A stretch of DNA of 5,519 bases, taken from Candidatus Aenigmatarchaeota archaeon (GTDB taxonomy: Archaea; EX4484-52; GLR71). Each line of letters begins with the position of its first letter. The stretch's first letter is position 1. Positions 1 through 5,519 of the stretch are shown one piece after another. The stretch is taken from the NCBI GenBank assembly GCA_023134675.1, contig JAGLUQ010000074.1, positions 1-5,519 on the forward strand. Direction: 5' to 3'. The position numbers and the translations under genes were made by a program. The notes beneath the pieces are model-generated. The model saw only the letters and a list, made by a program, of their open reading frames with translations, was not told where the DNA came from and made no database searches.

Positions 1-78
1 AAAAACATTTTCAAACCGTTCTTCATCTGAATATTGTTTTAGAACCTCTAAGGGAATCCCATTTGTTGAACTGCCCAT
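1..78 (-). CDS. 5' end of a divergent gene, product not recognised (partial)
   Basis: Read on the minus strand from ATG at 78, the frame is open for 26 codons to the window edge, giving a peptide that begins MGSSTNGIPLEVLKQYSDEE and continues RFENVF. It has the polar, charged look of a soluble cytoplasmic protein, with no signal peptide or membrane segment in the visible part. I do not recognise the family, and 26 residues are too few to assign one. An in-frame GTG at 84 is an alternative start. A GGTGA at 85-81 lies only 2 bases before the ATG, closer than the 5 bases seen for the + strand genes, so it may not act as a ribosome site. A TATA-like TTTAATAA at 109-102 would place transcription start almost at the ATG, which would fit a leaderless message. 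Its position back to back with purine genes hints at a shared regulator or a related pathway, but that is only inference. Confidence 0.55.
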   Translation of the reverse strand, partial: MGSSTNGIPLEVLKQYSDEERFENVF

Positions 79-101
79 ATTCACCACTCTAATTTAATTA
101 A

Positions 102-109
102 TTATTAAA
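102..109 (-). promoter_or_regulatory. Possible TATA box of the divergent gene
   Basis: On the minus strand, positions 109 to 102 read TTTAATAA, close to the archaeal TATA consensus TTTAWATA. Its centre lies about 26 bases before position 79, just upstream of the ATG at 78. In an archaeon this spacing would predict a leaderless or nearly leaderless transcript. The surrounding sequence is so AT-rich that a chance match is quite possible. Confidence 0.35.
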
Positions 110-117
110 ACATACAT

Positions 118-125
118 TTTAAATA
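118..125 (+). promoter_or_regulatory. Putative archaeal TATA box of the purine operon
   Basis: Positions 118-125 read TTTAAATA, an exact match to the archaeal TATA-box consensus TTTAWATA. With the usual 24-27 base distance from box centre to start site, transcription would begin near 146-150. That leaves a leader of about 30 bases that still includes the GGTGA at 171-175, so promoter, leader and ribosome site fit together. The assignment rests on the archaeal reading of the window. In AT-rich DNA such a match can occur by chance. Confidence 0.5.
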
Positions 126-156
126 TCTTTACCTACATTTTTTACTTATAGGCAAT

Positions 157-170
157 AATTAAAGATAATT
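157..170. repeat. Short inverted repeat directly before the purSL ribosome site
   Basis: AATTA (157-161) and TAATT (166-170) are perfect inverted arms around a 4-base spacer, and they touch the GGTGA at 171. The position, between the predicted transcription start and the ribosome site, would suit an operator. The arms are only 5 bases of A and T, so the RNA hairpin would be very weak and chance is a real alternative. Confidence 0.25.
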
Positions 171-175
171 GGTGA
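171..175 (+). promoter_or_regulatory. Ribosome binding site that sets the purSL start at TTG 181
   Basis: GGTGA at 171-175 matches part of the GGAGGTGAT complement of the 16S rRNA 3' end. It sits exactly 5 bases before TTG at 181. The same motif and spacing occur before the PurC-PurE gene (GGTGA 4008-4012, ATG 4018), and a one-mismatch version precedes purQ. The earlier in-frame starts, TTG 169 and GTG 172, lie before or within the motif and so would not use it. Confidence 0.75.
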
Positions 176-180
176 CACGA

Positions 181-3159
181 TTGGACGAAGAAAAAAAGAT
201 TCACAGGATAGAAATCACAAGCAAAGGGACAGACACGCGCGCAAGAGTCCTGCTAAAAAAAATAAGATCTATGAACTGCAACATTGAAGACCTCACCCTA
301 ACAGATGTATACACCCTATATGGCAACTTCTCAGATGAAGAAATCACAGACATAGCAAAGCTGCTGTCAAACCCCGTGACACAGACATACAGGATTGACA
401 CGCCGACAAGACCAGACTTCAACTGGGCGATTGAGATAGGATTTCTTCCGGGAGTCACAGACAACATAGCAACCACAGCACGGGAATGTATTGAAGACTT
501 CCTAAAAAGAAAGCTTGACAAGGACTCAGTCTTCACATCACAGATACTTTTCCTCAAGACTAAAGAAAATGATGCAGAAACAATCGGAAAATTCCTGGCA
601 AACGAGCTTATACAAAGGATAGATGTCAAATCCTTTGAAAATTACCAAAAAGACAACGGCATGGACTACAAAGTGCCGCTTGTAAAGCTTAAGCCCGAGA
701 TACAGATAGATACTGTAAACCTCAACACAGACGACGAAAACCTATCAAGATTAGGGAAACAAGGCATACCCAACAGCGACGGCACAAGACGCGGACCTCT
801 TGCCTTAGACCTTGAATCCATGAAGACAATCAAGGAATATTTCAGCAAAGAAGGCAGAGACCCGACAGACATAGAGCTTGAGTCAATTGCTCAGACTTGG
901 TCCGAGCACTGCAAGCACACAATATTCGCATCCGAGCTTGACGAAATAAAAGACGGCATATACAAGACATACATAAAGTCAGCTACAGAAAATATAAGAG
1001 AAAAACTTGGAAAAGACGACTTCTGCGTATCAGTCTTCAAAGACAATTCAGGTGCCATAATCTTTGACGACAATCATCTTGTCACGACAAAAGTTGAGAC
1101 GCACAATTCCCCTTCAGCCCTTGACCCTTTCGGCGGAGCGATAACAGGTATTGTAGGCGTCAACAGAGACACTATGGGCTTCGGCATGGGAGCTCTTCCC
1201 GCGATAAACTTCTACGGATACTGTTTCGCCAACCCGTTCAAGAAAAGAAAATTATACAGGCAGAAAGACAGAACATCAAAAGCATTATCGCCCAGAAGGA
1301 TAATGGACGGTGTAATAGAAGGAGTAAGAGTCGGGGGCAACTGCTCAGGCATACCGACACCTCAGGGCTTTGTATACTTTGATGATGATTTCAGCGGAAA
1401 GCCGCTTGTCTTTGTAGGCACTTTCGGTATAATACCAAAGACTGTCAACGAAAAAAGGAGCGACCAGAAAAAAGCCCAACCAGGCGACTTCATCGTCATG
1501 ATGGGCGGAAAAGTAGGATGCGACGGCATCCATGGCGCAACATTCTCATCTGAGGCCATGGACTCGGGAAGCCCGGCAACAGCAGTCCAGATAGGCGACC
1601 CGATAACGCAGAAGAAGATGAGCGACGCCCTGATAAAGGAAGCCAGAGACAGGAACCTTTACACAAGCATAACTGACAACGGCGCAGGCGGCATCTCATG
1701 CTCAGTCGCCGAGATGGCAGAAGAATGCGGAGGATTCATAGTAAATATTGAAAACGTCCCGACCAAATATGCAGGCATCCAGCCCTGGGAAATATGGATA
1801 AGCGAGTCGCAGGAACGGATGACATTGTCAGTCCCTAAAGACAAGATAGAAGAGCTAAAAAACCTGATGGATTCAAGAGGTGTCGAGATGACAGTCATCG
1901 GCGAGTTCAACGACAGCTCAAGAGCTATAGTAAGATATGGAGAAAAGACCATAATGAACATGGATATGAATTTTCTTCACGAGGGCCTGCCTGAAAAGAC
2001 ACTTAAGACCGAAAAGACAGAAAACATCAACACAGAACCTGAATTCAGCACCCCGGAAAACCTGTCCCAAACTCTCAAAGACATGCTTGCAAGAATAAAC
2101 CTGTGCAGTTTCTCATTCATATCAGACCAGTACGATTACGAGGTCCAGGGCGGATCAGTCTTAAAACCTCTGCAGGGCGAAGGCAAGGTAAATGCTTCAA
2201 CAAGCGTCACAAAACTGATAAACGATTCAGAAAAAGGAATAGTCCTTTCACAGGGAATTACAGCCAAATACAGCAGGATAGACACATATCATATGGCAGC
2301 TTGCGCAATAGACACAGCTGTAAGAAACGCAGTGTCAGCCGGCGGAAACATAGACAGGATGGCATTGATGGACAATTTCTGCTGGTGTTCATCCAATGAT
2401 CCGAAACGTCTGTACCAGTTAAAAATGGCGGCAAAAGCATGCTATGACTACGCAACAGCCTACATGACGCCTTTCATATCAGGAAAAGATAGCATGTTCA
2501 ACGATTTCAAAGGATACGATGAAAACAATAACCCGGTCCTTATCTCAGTACCCCCCACACTGCTTATCACAGCCACAGGCGTGATGGACAATGTTAACAA
2601 TGCAATCTCCCTTGATGTAAAAGCACCAGGAGACCTGATATATGTCATAGGAACGACAAGAAACGAGCTGGGCGGGTCAGAATACTATGAATATCAAGGC
2701 GAGATTATAGAAGGAAAGCCATTCACAGGCGCATCAGTGCCAAAGGTAGATGCAGAAAAAGCAATAGATTCATACCGGAAATACTTCCACGCAGTGAATG
2801 AAGGTCTTATAGCCTCATCAATCAGCATATCATCAGGAGGTATAGGCATATCACTGGCAAAGATGTGCATCGCAGGAAACCTTGGCTGCATAATTGACTT
2901 GTCAAGGCTTAAAAGAGAAGGTACAGAAAGAGATGATTTTGCCCTGTTCAGCGAGTCACAGAGCAGGATTGTCATAACAATAGACCCGAAAAACAAAGAC
3001 ATGTTCGAGAATATGATGGATGGCACAGACATAAGCCTGATAGGTGCAGTCACAGATGAAAACAAATTAAAAATCAAAAGCATCAAAGGAAACACAATAA
3101 TTGAATGTCCAGTTGACGACCTTAAAGATGCATACAATAACACATTCAAACAATTTTGA
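181..3159 (+). CDS. purL: PurS-PurL fusion: phosphoribosylformylglycinamidine (FGAM) synthase, synthetase subunit
   Basis: This is the synthetase part of FGAM synthase, which converts FGAR, glutamine and ATP to FGAM in the cytoplasm, the fourth step of IMP synthesis. From TTG 181 it has 992 residues. Residues about 5-150 look like two tandem PurS-like domains. A linker domain follows, ending in the signature TWSEHCKH (239-246). The PurL core has its usual two related halves. The first carries VETHNSPSALDPFGGA (305-320), TDNGAGG (498-504) and SESQER (541-546). The second carries SGKDSM (767-772), LGGSE (830-834) and SESQSR (924-929). The C-terminal glutaminase of the 1,300-residue E. coli-type enzyme is absent; purQ supplies it from the next gene. 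The protein is thus intermediate between Bacillus-type separate PurS/PurL/PurQ and the single-chain enzyme. I chose TTG 181 over TTG 169 and GTG 172 because of the GGTGA 5 bases before it. The frame is intact and the key motifs are present. Confidence 0.96.
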   Translation: MDEEKKIHRIEITSKGTDTRARVLLKKIRSMNCNIEDLTLTDVYTLYGNFSDEEITDIAKLLSNPVTQTYRIDTPTRPDFNWAIEIGFLPGVTDNIATTARECIEDFLKRKLDKDSVFTSQILFLKTKENDAETIGKFLANELIQRIDVKSFENYQKDNGMDYKVPLVKLKPEIQIDTVNLNTDDENLSRLGKQGIPNSDGTRRGPLALDLESMKTIKEYFSKEGRDPTDIELESIAQTWSEHCKHTIFASELDEIKDGIYKTYIKSATENIREKLGKDDFCVSVFKDNSGAIIFDDNHLVTTKVETHNSPSALDPFGGAITGIVGVNRDTMGFGMGALPAINFYGYCFANPFKKRKLYRQKDRTSKALSPRRIMDGVIEGVRVGGNCSGIPTPQGFVYFDDDFSGKPLVFVGTFGIIPKTVNEKRSDQKKAQPGDFIVMMGGKVGCDGIHGATFSSEAMDSGSPATAVQIGDPITQKKMSDALIKEARDRNLYTSITDNGAGGISCSVAEMAEECGGFIVNIENVPTKYAGIQPWEIWISESQERMTLSVPKDKIEELKNLMDSRGVEMTVIGEFNDSSRAIVRYGEKTIMNMDMNFLHEGLPEKTLKTEKTENINTEPEFSTPENLSQTLKDMLARINLCSFSFISDQYDYEVQGGSVLKPLQGEGKVNASTSVTKLINDSEKGIVLSQGITAKYSRIDTYHMAACAIDTAVRNAVSAGGNIDRMALMDNFCWCSSNDPKRLYQLKMAAKACYDYATAYMTPFISGKDSMFNDFKGYDENNNPVLISVPPTLLITATGVMDNVNNAISLDVKAPGDLIYVIGTTRNELGGSEYYEYQGEIIEGKPFTGASVPKVDAEKAIDSYRKYFHAVNEGLIASSISISSGGIGISLAKMCIAGNLGCIIDLSRLKREGTERDDFALFSESQSRIVITIDPKNKDMFENMMDGTDISLIGAVTDENKLKIKSIKGNTIIECPVDDLKDAYNNTFKQF

Positions 3160-3168
3160 TATAAAAAT

Positions 3169-3173
3169 GATGA
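3169..3173 (+). promoter_or_regulatory. Weak ribosome binding site supporting the purQ start at ATG 3179
   Basis: GATGA at 3169-3173 differs by one base from the GGTGA used by the neighbouring genes, and it lies the same 5 bases before its start codon. Because the site is weak and the purSL stop is only 19 bases upstream, translation may also be coupled to purSL. ATGs at 3167 and 3170 are alternative starts that would add four or three residues. Confidence 0.45.
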
Positions 3174-3178
3174 TATTT

Positions 3179-4000
3179 ATGGAAGAACAGCCCAAAGTAC
3201 TGATCCTGTCAGGATACGGAGTCAACTGCGAGAAAGAGACAAAGGAAGCTTTTGAGCTTGCCGGCGCATCGGCAGACATAGTCCATGTCAACGACCTTAT
3301 AGACGGCAAAAGAAAGCTGAACAATTACCAGATTCTCGCATTTCCCGGCGGATTCTCATACGGCGATGACACAGGCTCAGGAAACGCACTTGCCAACAAG
3401 ATTAGTTTAAACTTCAACGATGATATCAGAAACTTTGTAAAGTCAGGAAAGCTGGTCATCGGCATCTGCAACGGCTTCCAGGTCCTTGTAAACCTTGGCC
3501 TTCTACCGGGATTCAGAGACAGCACAGGCTCAAGAAAGGTCGCCCTGACACACAACACATCAGCAAGATACGAATGCAGATGGGTCAATCTAAAGTCATA
3601 CTCAAAAAGATGCATATTCACAAAAGATATAGACAGGATGCATCTTCCTGTAGCTCATGGCGAAGGTAATTTCTTTGCCGAGCCAGAAACACTGGACAGG
3701 CTCAACGAGAACGGCCAGGTAGTTTTCAGGTACTGCGACAGCGACGGGAACCCGGTCTACGGAAAGTTCCCTGACAACCCCAACGGCTCCATGCAGGACA
3801 TCGCAGGCATCTGCGACGATACAGGACGGGTACTTGGCATGATGCCTCACCCGGAAAGGGCAATATACAACATAAACTGCCCTGAATACCCGAAAATCAA
3901 AGAGCTTATGAAAAGGGAAGGCAGGACACCTGAAAAGATAAACCCTGTCGCATTCACGATATTCAGAAACGCAGTTAATTATGCTAAAGAAAATCTTTGA
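3179..4000 (+). CDS. purQ: PurQ: glutaminase subunit of FGAM synthase
   Basis: PurQ hydrolyses glutamine and passes ammonia to PurL for FGAM formation. The 273-residue protein is a class I (triad) glutamine amidotransferase. It starts with the strand KVLILSGYGVNCE (6-18) and has FPGGFSYGDD (55-64). The nucleophile is Cys97 in GICNGFQ (95-101), and the catalytic His224 and Glu226 are in MPHPERA (222-228). PVAHGEGNFF (157-166) is also typical of PurQ. It is longer than the roughly 230-residue PurQ of Bacillus and matches the longer variety of about 270 residues; the extra length appears to lie in the middle and at the C-terminus. The reading frame is open further upstream, to an ATG at 3101 inside purSL. 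That start is unlikely, because the extra residues are shadow sequence of purSL and homology begins only near residue 6. The gene follows purSL by 19 bases and precedes the PurC-PurE gene by 17, so all three are probably cotranscribed. Confidence 0.96.
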   Translation: MEEQPKVLILSGYGVNCEKETKEAFELAGASADIVHVNDLIDGKRKLNNYQILAFPGGFSYGDDTGSGNALANKISLNFNDDIRNFVKSGKLVIGICNGFQVLVNLGLLPGFRDSTGSRKVALTHNTSARYECRWVNLKSYSKRCIFTKDIDRMHLPVAHGEGNFFAEPETLDRLNENGQVVFRYCDSDGNPVYGKFPDNPNGSMQDIAGICDDTGRVLGMMPHPERAIYNINCPEYPKIKELMKREGRTPEKINPVAFTIFRNAVNYAKENL

Positions 4001-4007
4001 AGATAAG

Positions 4008-4012
4008 GGTGA
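4008..4012 (+). promoter_or_regulatory. Ribosome binding site of the PurC-PurE gene
   Basis: GGTGA at 4008-4012, within AAGGGTGA, stands 5 bases before ATG 4018 in the 17-base gap after purQ. It is the clearest ribosome site in the window and serves as the reference for choosing the purSL and purQ starts. Confidence 0.8.
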
Positions 4013-4017
4013 AAATC

Positions 4018-5519
4018 ATGGAAGAAAAAGAGAATATATACAAAGGAAAGATAAAAGACAGCCTTGGCCATGTTCTTGAGAACGGCTTCATTCCTGAGTT
4101 CGGGATCCACAGGCAGGGCAAAGTAAGAGACATCCATTTCACCAGCGACAAGATGGGAAGCCCGATTATCATGGTATCTTCAGACAGGGTTTCAGCTTTT
4201 GATATAGTCCTTCCAAGATGCATCCCTTTCAAGGGCGAGGTCCTGAACCTTATAAGCCAGTGGGCATTTAAAAAGACCGAAGATATAGTGCCTAACGCAC
4301 TGATAGAAAGTCCCGACTCCAACATGGTCATCCAGAAAATGCTCAACCGCATAGATTTTGAATGCGTCGTAAGAGGCTTTGTCTGGGGCTCTCTCGCAGC
4401 AGAATATGAAAGTGGCTCAAGAGATATCTGCGGCATAAAATTCCCTGATAACATATTAAGATACCAAAAACTTCCGGAACCTATATTCACTCCTGCTACC
4501 AAGATGGACTCAGGCCATGACGAAAATGTCAGCTTTGAATACATGGCAGAAAAGATTGGAAAAGAGCTTGCTGAAAAGATAAAAGATATATCAATCAAGC
4601 TCTACATGCGTGGCATGGAACTGGCTCTTGAAAAAGGCCTTGTCTTCATAGACACCAAATACGAGTTCGGCCTTGACGATAAAGGAAACATCATCCTGAT
4701 TGACGAGGCAAACACACCCGATTCTTCAAGGTTCTGCACAGTTGACGAGTACAGGAAATCTGAGCAGATAGCAAAAGAGATGGCATCAGGCCAATATAAA
4801 GATGTCCCCGATCTTATATCAAAACAGCCTGAGCTTAAGATACACGAGCTTTCAAAGCAGTTCGTAAGAGATGTCCTTATAGAGGCAGGCCACAGCGATG
4901 ACAATCCGATGACATCAATGACAGATGACCAGATTGTAGAAACCTCATGGAGATACATATCTCTGTATGAAAGACTTACAGGCGAGACTTTCACATTCCC
5001 TCAGACCAGGATCAACCCGAAATTGAGGCTTGCAGGAAACATAGCTGCAAGTGGTATTGGCAAAGGATGCTGCGCAGTCATCATGGCAGGCTCTGACAGC
5101 GACGCCCCGCATATAAAAAAGATTGCAGATGCACTTGAAAAATACCAGATACCCAACGCAGTAAGGATATGCTCAGCACACAAGCAGCCTAAAGAATGCC
5201 AAAAAATGATAGAATACTACAATTCAAGCATTGAGCCTGTCCTTATCATCGCAGTCGCAGGCGGCACTGACGCACTGTCAGGCATAGCATCATTCCACTC
5301 AGTCAACCCGGTCATAAGCTGCCCACCAAATAAAGAGGAATATGAGTCCTGCCTGAAAAACCCGCCCGGAAGCTCAAACGCACTGATACTGAGACCGGAC
5401 AATGCCGCAAGATTTGCTGCCCAGTATTTCAGCTTCATCAACAAGGACATAAAAAAGAGCTTTGAGAAATCAAAGCAGTCAAAGATAGGCTCATTGAAGG
5501 AAGCTGATGAGAAGGCGCA
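4018..5519 (+). CDS. PurC-PurE fusion: SAICAR synthetase joined to a class II-like AIR carboxylase (3' end cut by the window)
   Basis: Two purine enzymes share one chain, in the same order as animal PAICS. Residues about 30-328 are SAICAR synthetase (CAIR + Asp + ATP to SAICAR). They contain GKVRDI (34-39), SSDRVSAFD (54-62), VVRGFVWGS (117-125), PEPIFTPATK (153-162), IDTKYEFG (211-218) and DEANTPDSSRF (229-239). This half has the long, yeast Ade1-like form with extra sequence after residue 240. A linker of about 20 residues leads to AIR carboxylase from about 350, with AGSDSD (357-362), SAHKQP (386-391, His388), AVAGGTDALSG (412-422), PVISCPP (431-437) and a C-terminal NPPGSSNALILRP (448-460). 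The Lys after SAH, where class I enzymes have Arg, and the PVISCPP stretch are features of class II PurE, which carboxylates AIR directly with CO2. PurK should then not be needed. The frame is open at the edge after 500 codons. Comparison with the end of human PAICS suggests few residues are missing. The start is ATG 4018, backed by GGTGA 5 bases upstream. Confidence 0.95.
   Translation, partial: MEEKENIYKGKIKDSLGHVLENGFIPEFGIHRQGKVRDIHFTSDKMGSPIIMVSSDRVSAFDIVLPRCIPFKGEVLNLISQWAFKKTEDIVPNALIESPDSNMVIQKMLNRIDFECVVRGFVWGSLAAEYESGSRDICGIKFPDNILRYQKLPEPIFTPATKMDSGHDENVSFEYMAEKIGKELAEKIKDISIKLYMRGMELALEKGLVFIDTKYEFGLDDKGNIILIDEANTPDSSRFCTVDEYRKSEQIAKEMASGQYKDVPDLISKQPELKIHELSKQFVRDVLIEAGHSDDNPMTSMTDDQIVETSWRYISLYERLTGETFTFPQTRINPKLRLAGNIAASGIGKGCCAVIMAGSDSDAPHIKKIADALEKYQIPNAVRICSAHKQPKECQKMIEYYNSSIEPVLIIAVAGGTDALSGIASFHSVNPVISCPPNKEEYESCLKNPPGSSNALILRPDNAARFAAQYFSFINKDIKKSFEKSKQSKIGSLKEADEKA

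Larger units (their letters stand above)
79..180. promoter_or_regulatory. AT-rich divergent intergenic promoter region
   Basis: About 100 bases separate the divergent gene from the purine operon, and both transcription units must start here. The stretch is strongly AT-rich compared with the coding sequence on either side. It holds TATA-like boxes on both strands, the 8-base palindrome TTAATTAA at 94-101, and a small inverted repeat at 157-170. No open frame of note, terminator hairpin or recognisable riboswitch is visible in it. Confidence 0.7.

Noticed and set aside
141..169. Bacterial-type promoter: TTTACT at 141-146 and GATAAT at 164-169 with 17-base spacing
   Set aside because: Transcription would begin near 176, after the GGTGA at 171-175, leaving the ribosome site outside the message. 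This fits worse than the TATA box at 118-125.
201..629. 142-codon minus-strand frame opposite the PurS-like region
   Set aside because: The + strand frame carries PurS-like sequence. The minus frame is low in complexity, rich in Ser and Val, and has no family match.
2694..3149. 151-codon open frame on the minus strand inside purSL
   Set aside because: It is a shadow of the conserved PurL C-terminal half. It has no plausible ribosome site of the type used here and no recognisable motif.
3101..3178. Upstream extension of PurQ to an ATG at 3101 inside purSL
   Set aside because: The extra 26 residues overlap purSL and are unlike PurQ N-termini, which begin just before the KVLIL strand. ATG 3179 has a GATGA at the same 5-base spacing as its neighbours.
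4001..4017. Terminator or internal promoter between purQ and the PurC-PurE gene
   Set aside because: The gap is 17 bases, contains the ribosome site, and has no hairpin or T-run.
3984..4598. 204-codon open frame on the minus strand over the end of purQ and the start of the PurC-PurE gene
   Set aside because: It lies opposite well-supported coding sequence, and its Ser/Phe/Leu-rich product looks like the reverse complement of AT-rich codons. It matches no family I know.
1..5519. A novel defence, mobile or other undescribed system
   Set aside because: Apart from the 26-codon fragment at the left edge, all coding sequence here belongs to known purine synthesis families. I see no repeats, integration signs or unexplained long intergenic DNA.

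Overview
The window carries a compact run of de novo purine (IMP) biosynthesis genes on the + strand. In order they are a PurS-PurL fusion (the synthetase part of FGAM synthase), a separate PurQ glutaminase, and a PurC-PurE fusion that is still open at the window's right edge. The start of an unrecognised gene diverges to the left on the - strand.

Region by region: positions 1-78 hold the first 26 codons of the divergent gene. Positions 79-180 are a short, very AT-rich divergent promoter region. Positions 181-3159 encode PurSL (992 aa). After a 19-base gap, 3179-4000 encode PurQ (273 aa). After a 17-base gap, 4018 to the edge encodes PurC-PurE (500 complete codons visible). The three + strand genes are so close that they must form one operon. 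No gene-free stretch exceeds about 100 bases, and I see no mobile element, CRISPR array or RNA gene.

How the genes work together: PurSL and PurQ form the FGAM synthase complex (FGAR + Gln + ATP to FGAM), with PurQ supplying ammonia to the PurL active site. Later in the pathway, the PurE part of the fusion carboxylates AIR to CAIR. The PurC part then joins CAIR to aspartate, giving SAICAR. The PurE domain looks like class II, the animal type that uses CO2 directly, so PurK should not be needed.

Organism: an archaeon is the most likely source, though not proven. The promoter region has an exact TTTAAATA archaeal-type TATA box. Two starts follow GGTGA at 5 bases and the third follows GATGA at the same distance. 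One start is TTG, Ile is often ATA, and Arg is mostly AGA/AGG. Base composition is moderately AT-rich. Some bacteria share several of these traits, and I cannot name a lineage. I see no new kind of system here: the points of interest are fusion architecture and start-site evidence.
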